Of a stretch of 64,000 nt of DNA, positions 21,111 to 33,600 are shown one piece after another. The position numbers were made by a program, and so were the translations under genes. The notes below the pieces were generated by a model, which saw only the letters and a list, made by a program, of their open reading frames with translations, did not search any database and was not told the origin of the DNA. The first letter of the stretch is position 1; each line of letters begins with the position of its first letter. This DNA is from Symsagittifera roscoffensis (taxonomy: Eukaryota > Xenacoelomorpha > Acoela > Convolutidae), in the NCBI RefSeq assembly GCF_963678635.1, contig NC_087063.1, positions 76,405,617-76,469,616 on the forward strand, in the 5' to 3' direction.

Positions 21111-21596
21111 GCAGATTATAACAAGTATTACCAACAGTCGCTTGATTCACTGATATGCATATGTTTGGTCGGCACATTATGTGATATTCGTATCTATGGG
21201 TGTTGTTTAAGCTGAACAACTCTCACAATAATGAATTCTGTACGCTTCAGTTTATATAGTCGTAAAACTTTGTTAGATATTTTATGAATATAACCACTGT
21301 TACCATCTTTGATTATAACCGTTGGTATTATTGCTGCGTTTGATCATCGAAAGTGAAGCGTGCTTCACAACTCTAATTTTATTCCTTAGCAGTTTGACTG
21401 GAACTGAGATATATATTAAATACAGTTTGATTTATATCGCTAACAATATCGACCGGTGTCAGCGGGTTATTTGTTTGATTCCAAATAAATGCGCCGGATT
21501 TGGAGGAAGCTGAAACGACCTAGTCGGCATCGCCAGGGTTTGAATAAAATTTTTAAGCTGTTGGGGAGTTCTTGGTAGAAGAATACTCAAAACAGT

Positions 21597-21697
21597 TATT
21601 TTTAAATTTTTGTTCACATTTTCTTAGTTTGGAAGAAACTTCAGCGAATATTTTGCAGCCCATGCATCAAAATTGCCCATGCATCAAAATTATACTA
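21597..21697 (+). repeat. Duplicated 65-bp segment, copy 2
   Basis: Matches 21040-21110. Here GCCCATGCATCAAAATT is present twice in tandem at the end. Confidence 0.8.
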
Positions 21698-21789
21698 GCG
21701 GCACCAAGTTTTGTTATCGGGAACTAGACTTTGTCCCGAAATCTGGAAGAAATTGAACTTGATTTATTATTGAGCCTTAGCAATGTCTA

Positions 21790-22330
21790 GGTTCTTTTCT
21801 ACTCGGTCTAAAGGTGACGCCGTTGCAACTGCACTCTAAGGTCTGCGGATCTAGTCACGGTCGGTGGACCTTGTTTTTTTCTGTATGTATGAAATTGAAA
21901 GTTTTGTTTTTTGGGAAAAGTTGAATTGTCGCCTTTCAATTGTCTGCTTATTTTTTTGGGCCAAATTTTGAAAGTATTAATTTTTTTAATTTTAAATAAT
22001 TCTTACTTTAATTGACATTCGTGTTATTTTGTCAATTTACCGACTCGGATTTTGAACAAGTTTTTTTGTTTGTTTTTTTTTCGGTTAAAATGGTTTCAGC
22101 TTATGGTTTACCGGCGTCATCGCCTTATTTTGTGGTGTTTTAAGAGCAAATGTTCATAACTATTTGAAGACAAAACATTTCAGATCGATTGTGGTGTAAA
22201 AAATTAATGTCTTAGATGTTCTTAGAGCAGTTTTTTTGTTTTCGGCTCAATGGGCGTTAATCAATAATCTCGGCTTAGTGGCAGCTCGCTAATCACTACA
22301 ACTTTTTTCTTCTAGTGGTTGTGTTTTTGA
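21790..22330 (+). repeat. Dispersed repeat family B, copy 2
   Basis: Aligns along its length with 17995-18560. The head keeps a box A-like TCGGTCTAAAGG and a degenerate box B-like GGATCTAGTCAC. Divergence is high, so the insertion is old. Confidence 0.55.
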
Positions 22331-23439
22331 AATTTTGTGAAATTAAATTTTTAATTTCTATTTAAAAATATTGCTCAATGTTTTTTGACCAAGTTATTTC
22401 CGTCTCTTTTTGATTCAGTACCTTGTAATGCTAATCATGCGTTATATCTTAAACTTTTGTGTTTTTAATCGTTTTGCTTTTTGCATAACCAATCGGATCT
22501 AAAACTCGTGATTAAGTGTCAATGAACGAAGTGAAGACACTAATTTAGGTTGTGTTGATTTTTCCACTGACTCCTCAGCTTTTGCGGCTTGACTTTTGAG
22601 TTCTTCTGAAGTTCAATTTAAATTCGTTTGCTTAAAAGCAGGCCATTACCGTTGATCTATCCAGTTTCAAGCCTCAATTTTGTTTGTTCTGAAGATCTAA
22701 AGAGGGGGGTGAAAATTTTGAGCAACGTGGTTTTCGATTTTTTCAATTTTATATTGTAATTACTTTAAGAAATTGAAGTAATTTTGCTTTCTGCTATATA
22801 AATTTTTGACTTGCGCCAAATGGAAGAAGATTTTTGTAAAAGCGGATGTAATTTTTGAGTTTTGCCATCTGCATAATAAATAAACTACTGAACGAGCTTC
22901 CTAAAATTGTGGTTTTATCAGGAAAATGTAGATCATAAATAAGAATAAATTCTTTAAAATGATCCTAGTTTTACTGTCAACTTCGAAAATTGAAAAGGTT
23001 GCATAAAAATCTTTAAATTTTTTTGGTTTCTTTTAATTTTAAAATGTTCTTGTTGCTGTAGGAATTTCGTCGTTTCGGTTTTGGGGTTTCCTGTGTCTGG
23101 TTTCTTAAATTTTCCGTATAGCCGAGGTTGATTTGATTTGTTTCGGCTGGGTAACAGTACTCAAAGTTCGAAAATGTTGGATTGTTCGAAAGTTTTGTCG
23201 ACCTTTTTTAGTTCGACCAAATTGATTTTTCGAGCTCTCCCAAAGCACTAAATAGTCCCTGTTTTGGCCTAATTTTTTGTGCCGCAGGCAAAATTTTGAA
23301 AAACTTCACCAAAAAGGCGTTTTTAAGCACTTTTTGGAAAATTTGGGTCGGCAGGGGGTCGAATCCCTGAGGGGAGGGCGTACGCCACACCGTACCCATA
23401 AATCCGCCCCTGTTGTGGGTGTTTTTTTAGGTTTAAGCT

Positions 23440-23885
23440 AATTAAACGGTTCATCTGCAGATCTGTACGGTGAGTGTAGTGAATTTGGTTCTTTACCGAG
23501 GTGAAAAAGACGCCCGGAGTCTTGGGGTCCGATGTTACACAAGGTGATTTTATTTTCAATAGTGTTTCAACTGTCAGCTTTTCGTTTTGCTTGTGATATA
23601 GAAATATAACTCGGCTTGTGTGAGAATTTCCTCATTATGCGTTCTTAACACATAGCGCAAGAAAAGCAAGCACACGGTGTGCCGTCACGATTCGTCAATC
23701 TTCTTATTATGAGGCAATTAATTTTAGTTGATTTGTTTTTTACTCTGTAATTTTGTGTGACAATACTTTTCAATAACTTTCCGGCGAAATTTTTTCAACT
23801 TTATTTAACCAGTTCGTAGTTTATAATGCGCGATACATTAAAGTTTTTTCAATAATTGTTTTTGAGTTTGCTACCAGAGTTCGTC
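23440..23885 (+). repeat. Dispersed repeat family D, copy 1
   Basis: Shares GAGCTAATTAAACG-TTCATC-GCAGATCT, GAAAAAGACG, GAGTCTTGG, CAAGAAAAGCAAGCACACGG, TTTGTGTGACAATACTTTTC, TTTATTTAACCAGTT and ATAATGCGCGATACA, in order, with 24057-24810. The left flank (about 23208-23400) also resembles parts of the MITE interior at 20340-20460. Confidence 0.75.
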
Positions 23886-24056
23886 CAAGGTGAGGTCCTC
23901 GGTGTACAGTTAGAGGCTCTGGAGTCCTCGGTGTACCGTTAGACTCGATGAGGCTACCCGTTTCCATTACTGCGGCTTGTCTGATGATTCCGGTTTAGGA
24001 TTTTCATATTCAGTGAAACGCAAGCTTGAAAATGATAGATTTTTGGATTTTTTTTC

Positions 24057-24810
24057 GAGGTTTGAGCTAATTAAACGATTCATCCGCAGATCTTTCACTG
24101 TGAATGTAGTATGTAGTTGGTGCATTTCCGAGCTGAAAAAGACGTACAGAGTCTTGGCTTCCGATATTATGTTACACAACGGGGTTTAATTATTTTGTTT
24201 TCATTCTAGTTTCAACTGTCTGTTTTTCGTTTTTTTTTGCCTGTGATAGTGAAATTTGTTCATTAGCCAGTTATCTTTGCAATTAAGCATCAATTGGAAT
24301 TTCATCATTTTTCGAAGTGTAAGTTTAGGATAGGTTATTTTGATTTTGTAAAGAATTTATGGATCTCTTTGACCCTATCCCCCCTTTTGCAAAAGTGGGA
24401 TATTCGTTACTAGGTATAAAACTCTGGATTGCTTAAGCGTTGATTTATTTCTTTATAGGGAGGATATTCGTTACTAAGTACACGAGGGGTGATGAAGCTG
24501 ACAGATCCGAATTTATATACGTGACTGAACTAATTAATCAATGCAATTGTATGTACCTTCTGATCCTTCTCATACGTTCTTCTACAAGAAAAGCAAGCAC
24601 ACGGTGTAACGGCAACATTTTACAATTTTCATGTTATAAAGGCAATTAAATTTTGTTGATTTCAATTTTCTACTATAGTTTTGTGTGACAATACTTTTCA
24701 ATACCTTCCAGGCGAAATTTTTTAACTTTATTTAACCAGTTTGGGGTTATAATGCGCGATACAAGTTTTTCATTAATTAGTTTTTCGATTTTTCTACCAG
24801 ACTTTGTTGT
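24057..24810 (+). repeat. Dispersed repeat family D, copy 2, split by an insertion
   Basis: The copy matches family D at 24057-24245 and again at 24570-24810. The middle (about 24250-24565) is absent from copy 1 and carries family E, so a younger element entered this copy. Confidence 0.7.
24350..24490 (+). repeat. Dispersed repeat family E, copy 1 (inserted in family D)
   Basis: Shares CCCTTTTGCAA-AG, CGTTACT-G-TA-AAA, TTGCTTAAGCGTTGA-TTA and TATAGGG-followed-by-TTACTA with 29818-29950. It has internal direct repeats of GATATTCGTTACTA. Confidence 0.6.
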
Positions 24811-27571
24811 TCTTTTTCTAGCAGTAATGAGAATTCCAAAAAAACGCTAGAATCTTTTAATACGAATTTGGATGTTCTCGCCATTTTTGCTTCTGAATTT
24901 TCATCTCTTGGTGGTAATTGTTATACTCTATTGCAGTTAATATCTTATGCAAATGGAATTTGCTTTAAGGTTCATTAAAGGGATTATTGTTCTTTCTTCT
25001 ATTTCGGTGAGTTTTTAGTTCAGAGATAAGCTTTCCCTTTTTTCAAAAGTTTTTTTTAATTGTCTTTCAAAATTTTTTTCTTGTTCTTCCATTATTGTTC
25101 TTCGTTCATTCGATTGGAGCGAACTTCGGGTAATATGACTTCGATTGCGAATCGGGCTTCGAATCATGAGAAGGTCTGTTTCTTTTGTGATTAGACTGTA
25201 AGAAAATATCCCGATAATAGTTGTCTGAACATTTCCGTGTTACCGACTGATTTGCGTTTCGAAGTAGTTTTTTTTTCTCAAAAGAAAATTCAAAAACTGT
25301 GTGTAAGAGCATTTAATAGCTTAATATCTTCAATTTTCAGAGTATTGGTGCCAAAAAATTATGCCAAGCATGTTAAAGGAGTTTTTTGATTTACTGCAGA
25401 ATGGTAAGCGTAGATTGATGTTATTTGTTAGTTGGGTCCGAAAGACTGTTTTTTTTGTTTACTTTCTTTCAAATACCCTGGTATCCTAAGCTAGGAAAAT
25501 TTATTTATAACTTATTGGTAAAAAAAACATTAGCCTAGCACCATGCCGACTGTTCTTTTTTATTGCGTTCCTTGTCATTCGCCGCAAATTTTGGAGAAAA
25601 AAAATAATTTTTTGATGCTCAGACAGAGTTTTAGGAGCATCATAAAACTATAATTTTTCTAGCTTTTTTGCCTAATTTATACATAATTTTTGCCTAGCTT
25701 AGGTGTCCAAGGTAAATAAGACGACGGGTGAGAAAGACGACATGACATTAAGACGACAAAGGAGATGTAAACATGTAAATTGAACTGTTCGAATTTGAGC
25801 TAATTAAATTTTTCAGAAATACAATTGGAGAATTTGCGTGTAGCGTTGTCTCCAAGTCCCATCAAAAACGTTTGTCGTCTTAACAACTGTCGTCTTATTT
25901 GCCGGGCACCAGTTGGCATCTATAAATCAGATTTGCTTTTCCCTGAATACCTCGAGCATGTTTTAACTCGTTAGGACTAAGTGTAGCGCAAATTGTGCTT
26001 CTTTTTTCCACCGCATTTCTATTTTAGTCAGCCTTTGAATGTGTTCAATTGCATTTGTGTTCATTAAGATATTGCGATTTTTTTAAAATTCTGGTCCAAT
26101 GAGAGTTGACTAAAAATTAAATAATGCATTACTAAGCTGGAGAGGCTGATTTTTGAAAATACACTGTCAAAAATTGAGAGCTGCGTATTTTCTTATTTAA
26201 AAAAATTGCTGTGTATGTAAGTTTTTCGCCGGCAAAATTGTTTTTTCAAGCACAGTACGCTTTTTTGTAAGGCTATGATTACAACACGTTGACAGCCAGA
26301 ATTACTGCTTTGGACTTCTTATTCCAATTTTGTTAACCAGGTAACTGAACTGAAAAAATATTGCAATTCTCTTTCAATCTCATTATGCTCATTGCATAAT
26401 CGGGCTGTTTAAAAGATTTTCAAGAAGGATATAAACTGGCTTTGAATTGTTTAGAGTGAGGCTAATTTCGTGTCAGAATATTGCCAAGTATTTTAAACAG
26501 GTGATTTTGATTAATCATTTTTCTTTTATTTCAGTTTTGTTATATGAAAAAGGCGAAAGAGGCAGCTTATTAATACAGCAGACAAATTTCCGATGATTGA
26601 AGAACAATCTGCCGTTATTTTCAATCGACCAAGTTAAGACGTTTGGTCTTTTTAGTTACCCGATTATCTGTAACAAAGAAGGAACCAACTCTCTTATCTT
26701 ACAATTTTCCACCAACTTCAAAGAAGATCGGCGCCAAACGCCTGTGATTTTCATTGATAGAAATACAACAAACAAACAACCATCGGAAATACCTATTGCA
26801 CCGGAACCGAAATCAAAAATTATCAATTATTTGACCATTAGCGGGATTACACCTCTATCGAACAAATTTAGCCTGCCTTTTTTATATAAAATAATTATTC
26901 ATCGCTTTAATTCGCCTTGCTTTATTTCTTCTAATTTTTCGGCAAATCAGAACAAATTTCAGTTTTATTCATAATTTCCGGAAGTAAAACGTGAAAACAT
27001 TTCATTCACAATTGATGTTTTTTTTTGAGATCAAATTTCAGAATCCCAAAATTAAACTGCACCATTAATTAGCAGCACTAGCTTACCTTTTTGTACTTAT
27101 CAAGTGTAATTATCTTATCAATCAACATAGATAAGAATCATCTACAACGGGAACGCCATCTATCTGTTTAGTCTTGTCATACCGTTTTCGATGTCACTTT
27201 TACAACCAGTTGTATATTGAATGTGGTTTTGTTAACTCGTCTCAACAAAGATGCTCAAAAACCATTGCTTAGGTTGTCTAATGCATCTTGTATGTCATTC
27301 ATTGGAGTCTCAATTTCCATTAACGAATTAGTGGCACTATTAAAACATAATTCGATACTAATTATCCAATTTATTCGAGTTGATTTTATTACCAGATGTT
27401 CAATTTTTCTGCCTAGAACGCACGAAATTTTCAATTTAGGTGCAAATTTGTTTCTCAATTAGATTAAATCAATTTTCACTGTCTGAATTCAAAATTCGGG
27501 TTTTACTTTAGCGACTATTTATCGCAATTTGAATTCAGAAACATTGCAAAAAAAAATAGAATTACGATAAA

Positions 27572-27671
27572 ATGAAGATTGTTACGAGAACTGGACGCCT
27601 ACAGCTTTCAACGAGGCTTTTGGCATCGCAGCTAGCAGTTTTAATCATCATGGTTCCTTCACTACTGCAAG
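27572..27671 (+). CDS. DDR: DDR exon 1: start codon and signal peptide
   Basis: The ATG follows ATAAA. It encodes a basic start, [20 protein letters not shown], followed by a hydrophobic core ending VPSLLQ. The donor is G|GTAAAA. The leftover base G (phase 1) joins GT of exon 2 to make Gly34, giving a plausible signal-peptidase site just before Cys35. There is no independent proof that no exon lies in the 10.2-kb intron that follows. Confidence 0.75.
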
Positions 27672-30600
27672 GTAAAATTGATAAAATTTTATTTGAATTA
27701 TAATAACGCTTATATTTTGGCGGCTTGATAATTAAAGTTAACCAGTTATTTTTTGTCTTCATGAATTTACTGATAAGAGAATTTTTGGGTAATGAAAAGG
27801 AATTGAAAAATTTAATTGCTTCGTCGATCAACGATTTCCTGTTCAAACGACTGTCATTTCCCATGTATTTAAAGGTACCCACAGGCGAAGTAATGATTAG
27901 TTTGTATGTCGTGATTTTGTTGCACCTGCCGCTTTTAAGTTCATCAAACCCATTCAACTTTCCATTTTCAGCCTCCCATTGACAAGCTAATCATTTCTCA
28001 ACCCTCCCACTCTCTCCCACTTAAAGTGCGACTTTTCATCTGCAAATATCCGCCTCTTTTTCACGGTCCAAATTTGTTGCGCACAAGAAACGGTTAAAAG
28101 CGTACGTTTGTCGCCGCTGAGGAAATTGAAGCGGAGCCACTATGACTTTGATGTTTGGTTTTTATTGGTAGGGCAGCGGTCAAAAAACTGTAATTATTTT
28201 TTCATATTTGTCAATTAGTGAACAATGAAAAAAATGGATCATTTCCCTGCCTCCTCCATTAATTTAATTTTGTAATTTTTTTCGCAGATTTGAAAGCACT
28301 GAGAAATGTTTCCTAATGTGGTGGATTTTTCTATTATTTTTTTGCAAAAAAATATAGAAAGCGTGGATAGTTTGTTGCAAATAATTACTGTTTATCCTGC
28401 CCTGAGTTTCAAATTGAATGATGATACCAGCAGTATTAGAACATCGATTTTTTCAGCGAAATATTGATATATGATATCACCTATGACAAAAAAAGTTCAA
28501 ATGCAAATAAAAACTAAGACACCTTAATTTGTAGGCTGCTCGAGCACTTGTCAGATCATTCAACTTTTCAAATATCAAGAAGACCAAAAATGTATTCATG
28601 AATATGTGAATTAAAAAGGCGGAGTTTGAAAAAGCTAATTTGATGCAAAATCAAAGAAAATTAAGAGACGTTTGAATGTGAATATGCTCATTAAAATTAT
28701 GGTTTTCATATATGGTAAATGATGTTGGCTCTAAATTCGTCAAACTGACACGCAAAAATACACTTCGTTTAGATTTTATTTTACAGTCAGTGAAAACATG
28801 AATCATTGCTGCAAATGGTATAGATTACTGATTGAGATATTGGTAGATTAGATTAGATTACTGATAATTTATTAGGCGTGAAAAATTTCCAAATTAAAAA
28901 ATGAAAACGAAGGGCATAGTTAATTTTTGGTATATAAAGGCTATACAAATTTTTGTATAGTAAATCAATATTTTATCGATCCACATGGTCTCACAGTTTA
29001 AGCTGACGTTCAGGGTAAATTATGGAGTTTACTTAGCATATGTATTGAGTTGAGGTTGCATTGCTGATTGTTGGAACTACATTGTAATTATTTTTTCAAT
29101 TCATTCAATTTTTCTTACATGTTTGAAAATCCCTTGAAGTCAGTTTTTGTCAGAAGGGATCTAAAAAATGGCAGTTTGGATAAAAAAGAAGAGGTGAAAG
29201 ACTCCTTGCTTAAATTATTTTATTGCGAACACCAAATTGAGTTAGCACCCCCCAGGAATTACCCTCATTCATTCAAACCCGTGCTTCCAGTACCTTTCAA
29301 TCGCAAGCATACAGGGATACCAAATTATTTCATTAGTGCCTTCAGCTCACAAGCACGTTTGCTACTCAAAGTATGGACAGAAAAAAAAGTAATTTCATTT
29401 TGTTCAATAATCGTACGGTGAATTTAGGAAGCAACACCAAATTATGTAGCTATAGTATAGGATTTGGTTCTAAGTTTTGTAACCTGAAGCCGTGACAGGT
29501 CTTTCAAAAGGGTTCGCGAAGGATTGGTTTGATTTGTATATTGACTTGTTAACTGAAAGAAAAGTGCAGTTTCTTTGGAAATGGGTAACTCGTCCAAGAT
29601 AACAACGTAAACAAAGGAGGAAAGCGTTCCGACCTGATTTAGAACCTTGCACTGAGAGTTTACACTTATTTTGAATCTTTGAATTGTGTCTTTTTGAATA
29701 CAAGGATTAAGGAGTTCAGTCTTAGTCTAGACTGTAAATATGATAAAGAAAATCTATGATAATACTAATGCTCACGTTTTTCTAGGTTTATTTGAATGTC
29801 GCCATGAATCGGGATCTCTAAGTACCCCCTACCCTTTTGCAATAGGGTGAAGTGCGTTACTTGATACAAAGTTCGCATATGCTTAAACATTGAATTAAGC
29901 AATTATAGGGGTAGCAATTCTTACTACTGGGCGAATAGTTAAAGAGACCCGAAAATCCATACGACTAAAAAAGATTGTTTGCTTATGTAACCAACGAGTT
30001 TTAAGATTTTAAGTGATCAAATCAGGCTCTTTTTAAGCTAGCAGATGTTTTGTGCAATTTAAGAAAACGTTATGCGCAACAATGCGAATCATTGCAATAT
30101 ATGCAGAAGACTTAGTTATTAATTTTTCAGATTTCTATAAGGTTTCTTTTGCTTTCGACATAACTCGCAGCTGAGCTTAATCTTAATATGAAGCAGGTTG
30201 CTAGTTTCTGAATTATTAAGTGCACTCCTTCTTTTGTATTAAATTGCAGAATAGCTTTTGTTTGCAGCGGCTGTTTCATCAACGCTGATTTATTTTAAAC
30301 CGCCCCTTTTGAATGAAAAAGCTGCCAGTTATGAATAATAAAAGAATAAATATGCTCGAATAGAAGCTTCTCAAAACTCATCTGTGTCCAGCTAATGAAA
30401 AAACAGTTGTTTTAGTAGTAGAAGATATTCAAGAAGTGATGTTTCATCAGTATACTTAATAATCGGATTAGCTAGTCCGGTTTTTTTCAGAGAGTCTTAA
30501 ATTTGGATTCAGTGAGTTTAATAGACTAGTCGAGCTGGTTCCTGTGAAGCTTTTTTCTTAAGTTATGTTTTTTTCCACGAAGTTTCCATTAGTTTTCATT

Positions 30601-33600
30601 GTCTGCAGAAGTGCTTTTAAATTGAACTATAATAAGGTAAAAATAGCTTTATTTTAGTTCAACTGTTCCAAATTTTAATAAGTAGCTCTGAGTGGTCCGG
30701 CCACCTTCTTATATATATTTTTTCAAGTTTGTGTCGTTTTTTTTGCATTGTGCGATGAGGACAAAAGGATGAAAGCTGAAAAGGTTAGTGAGTAAGAAAT
30801 TATTTACTAGACGTGTCTTAGAAAAAAATGAGAAACAAAAGGATCAAAACAAGTTTCAAAGTTTCTGCTGATTTTTAATAGATTTTCATTGCCTAGAAAG
30901 CACTAAATGACGGTTAAAAAATTAGTTTTCCAGTTTTTGAATTAAAGCTCCTTTCCTATTGCTACACCTACTCGCTTGCTCGAAATTACACTATACAGCA
31001 AAATTTTCAACCCTTTTTTTCTACTGTAAGAAAACTCTTTGAAATTTCCAATGTCGAGGGAAAAATTAGGTATGCGTGTCAAAAAAATTGAATATCAGTC
31101 TGATGCCCCACTGAAAATATGAAATTATGAGTCTTGAGTTAATTGACATACTGCTAGTTTTTGAGTTTTCTTGGATTCTGCATCACTTAGATCAGCTGGA
31201 TTAAGATCAGTAAAAAAGGAGCACTTAGATCAATTTCTGTTTTTTTTTTTAGTTTTCATGTGCTATAGGTTATTCTTAAAAAATTGAAAACTAAAAAAAA
31301 TATAGTTTTCTTAATTAATTACGTCATTACGGCGATTTTTTCCCACCATAGAGTTCCTGCAAGAAGCTCTGCATAACTTTAAATTTTAAAATAACGTTTT
31401 GAATGACGATGTAATTTTTACGAACAAATTTCGAATCTAATTAATGTTTCTAAGTCGTTGTTCATATGTTCCTCTGGTTCTTTTTTTTAAAGAAAGAAGT
31501 CAGTCAGCTGACTTGGAAGTAGCACAACAATTTTCTTCTGCAATCATAATTGAAGAAGAAAAAACGAAAAATATTCAGGTTTTTGTCATTTGTTTTGCTA
31601 TTGAATGTATAGAAACGAAACTTCGAGAATGAGGTACCAAGAGCCTTAATAATGTTAAAGCAACAGAAACTCAGTATAAGATATCATTTTTTTTAAAAAA
31701 TTGCTATCAATTGCCCTGTGAAAGTCATAAAATTACTTTTTATCAGCAAATACGAGCTGTTCAGGTTTTGTGGACTCGTTAACATTATGAGTCATCTTTG
31801 ATGGGACTGAAAGCGCGCGCTAAAATCAACCTTGGATAATTTATCATACCACTTCATATATCAAACAATAATTTGAATTATAAAACTGTCTTGTGGCAAA
31901 ATTGAGTTTTAATGGACGTAGTGAAGAAGCTTATTTAGGGCGAGGTAATTTTTGGTTCCGACCATTGAAAATAGGGAGAAACTTTATTCGGGTGTTTTAG
32001 ATTTTTTGTCTTTTTGTTTTCCATGCAAAATCAGCTACCACCAATAATCTTTGGACTAGGTTGAATGATGTATCATATTAAATCCCCTTCAGTCGTGATT
32101 CGAACAACATTTAAAAAATTCAAAAGTTTTTCTTGTTATTTGTCGTCAAAAATTGTTTTCCAATTTGCATATGTTACGATGATTGACGAAATTGCCTAAG
32201 CTCTTTTTTCACTCCGGTTCCTTTATCACACCACGCTGAAAAAGCGACACTAATTTCAAAAAATATTTTTGTTGTAATTTTTTAAGACTGGTCGGAAAAT
32301 TGTGTGCTACTTGTACAGTAACCAGCTATCCTTGTTTCTATTAGTTTATGTTTTAAGAAAACATCCTGAAATTTGTTCTCGCCAAATATGATTTTTTTGC
32401 AGTTTTTTTGAGTTTGAGCTAGATTTTTTAAAAGTTCATTTCAGTTCATTTACTGAAAAGAGGGCCGTTACGCTTTCCAACTGAAAATGTGGAAATAGCA
32501 CCAAAAATGAACGGCTTCTAGTTTCGGAAGTGGATTATCTGAAATTTCCCACGGGAATGAAGAGTTTGCCTATAATCCAATTTTTGTAAATTGATTTAGT
32601 TTTTATCACGAAATGTCAGTCATAATTTGTTCTTGAAATTCTAAAATGTTTAAGGCCAGATTTTTCATTTGAAATTCGAAAATTGATTTTAAGCCCGTGT
32701 TGTGTTTGTTTTCTTGCGCTCATTGACACTTTTCCAACTGCCTATTGGCTATGTGTTTCTTTTAAGAATCAATGCTCGAGTAAAAACGCTATTTTGGAAA
32801 TGTCCGAAGGTCCAATTGGCGTAATTTTTGAGCCCATAAGTACTCAAAATTTTGCAATTACGGTAACCGTTTTCTGTTAAGAAAAAACCTGTAGTTTTTT
32901 AAATGAATGTGATCGGAATTTTATGTGCTACTTGCACAGCAATGGGCTATTCTTGTTTTATCATGCCTATACAAAACTGTTTATAGAACGCAGAAACTTA
33001 TAAAACCTAAAAAGTTCAGTTTTAAATCGATTTTTGTCCTAAATTTTCACGACCTCGAACTGTGTATCTCAGATTTGTTTAAGGCCAGATTTTTCATTTG
33101 AAATTCGAAAATTGATTTTAAGCCCGTGTTGTGTTTGTTTTCTTGCGCTCATTGACACTTTTCCAACTGCCTATTGGCTATGTGTTTCTTTTAAGAATCA
33201 ATGCTCGAGTAAAAACGCTATTTTGGAAATGTCCGAAAGTCCAATTGGCGTAATTTTTGAGCCCATAAGTACTCAAAATTTTGCAATTACGGTAACCGTT
33301 TTCTGTTAAGAAAAAACCTGTAGTTTTTTAAATGAATGTGATCGGAATTTTATGTGCTACTTGCACAGCAATGGGCTATTCTTGTTTTATCATGCCTATA
33401 CAAAACTGTTTATAGAACGCAGAAACTTATAAAACCTAAAAAGTTCAGTTTTAAATCGATTTTTGTCCTAAATTTTCATGACCTCGAACTGTGTATCTCA
33501 GACTTTTTGTCTGCGCATCTTATCAGACATTATTAAATGAAATGCCTGGATTGAATTCGTCTCATCAATGATTGCTGCTTCGGTTTGTACTTTTATATGA

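Larger units (their letters stand above)
16410..27571. other. AT-rich, gene-free DNA between the element block and the DDR gene
   Basis: No coding frame is supportable on either strand in these 11 kb. Much of it can be explained by dispersed repeat families, listed separately, together with a MITE and several local duplications. The promoter and 5' UTR of the DDR gene must lie toward the right end if the first coding exon is also near the transcription start, but I see no clear core promoter motif. Confidence 0.6.

Noticed and set aside
26597-26974. 125-codon plus-strand frame just upstream of DDR exon 1
   Set aside because: It starts with TTG and has AT-driven composition. It has no recognisable domain and no phase link to exon 1.
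32683-33309. Two identical 65-codon frames
   Set aside because: They are one chance frame present twice because of the 429-bp tandem duplication.
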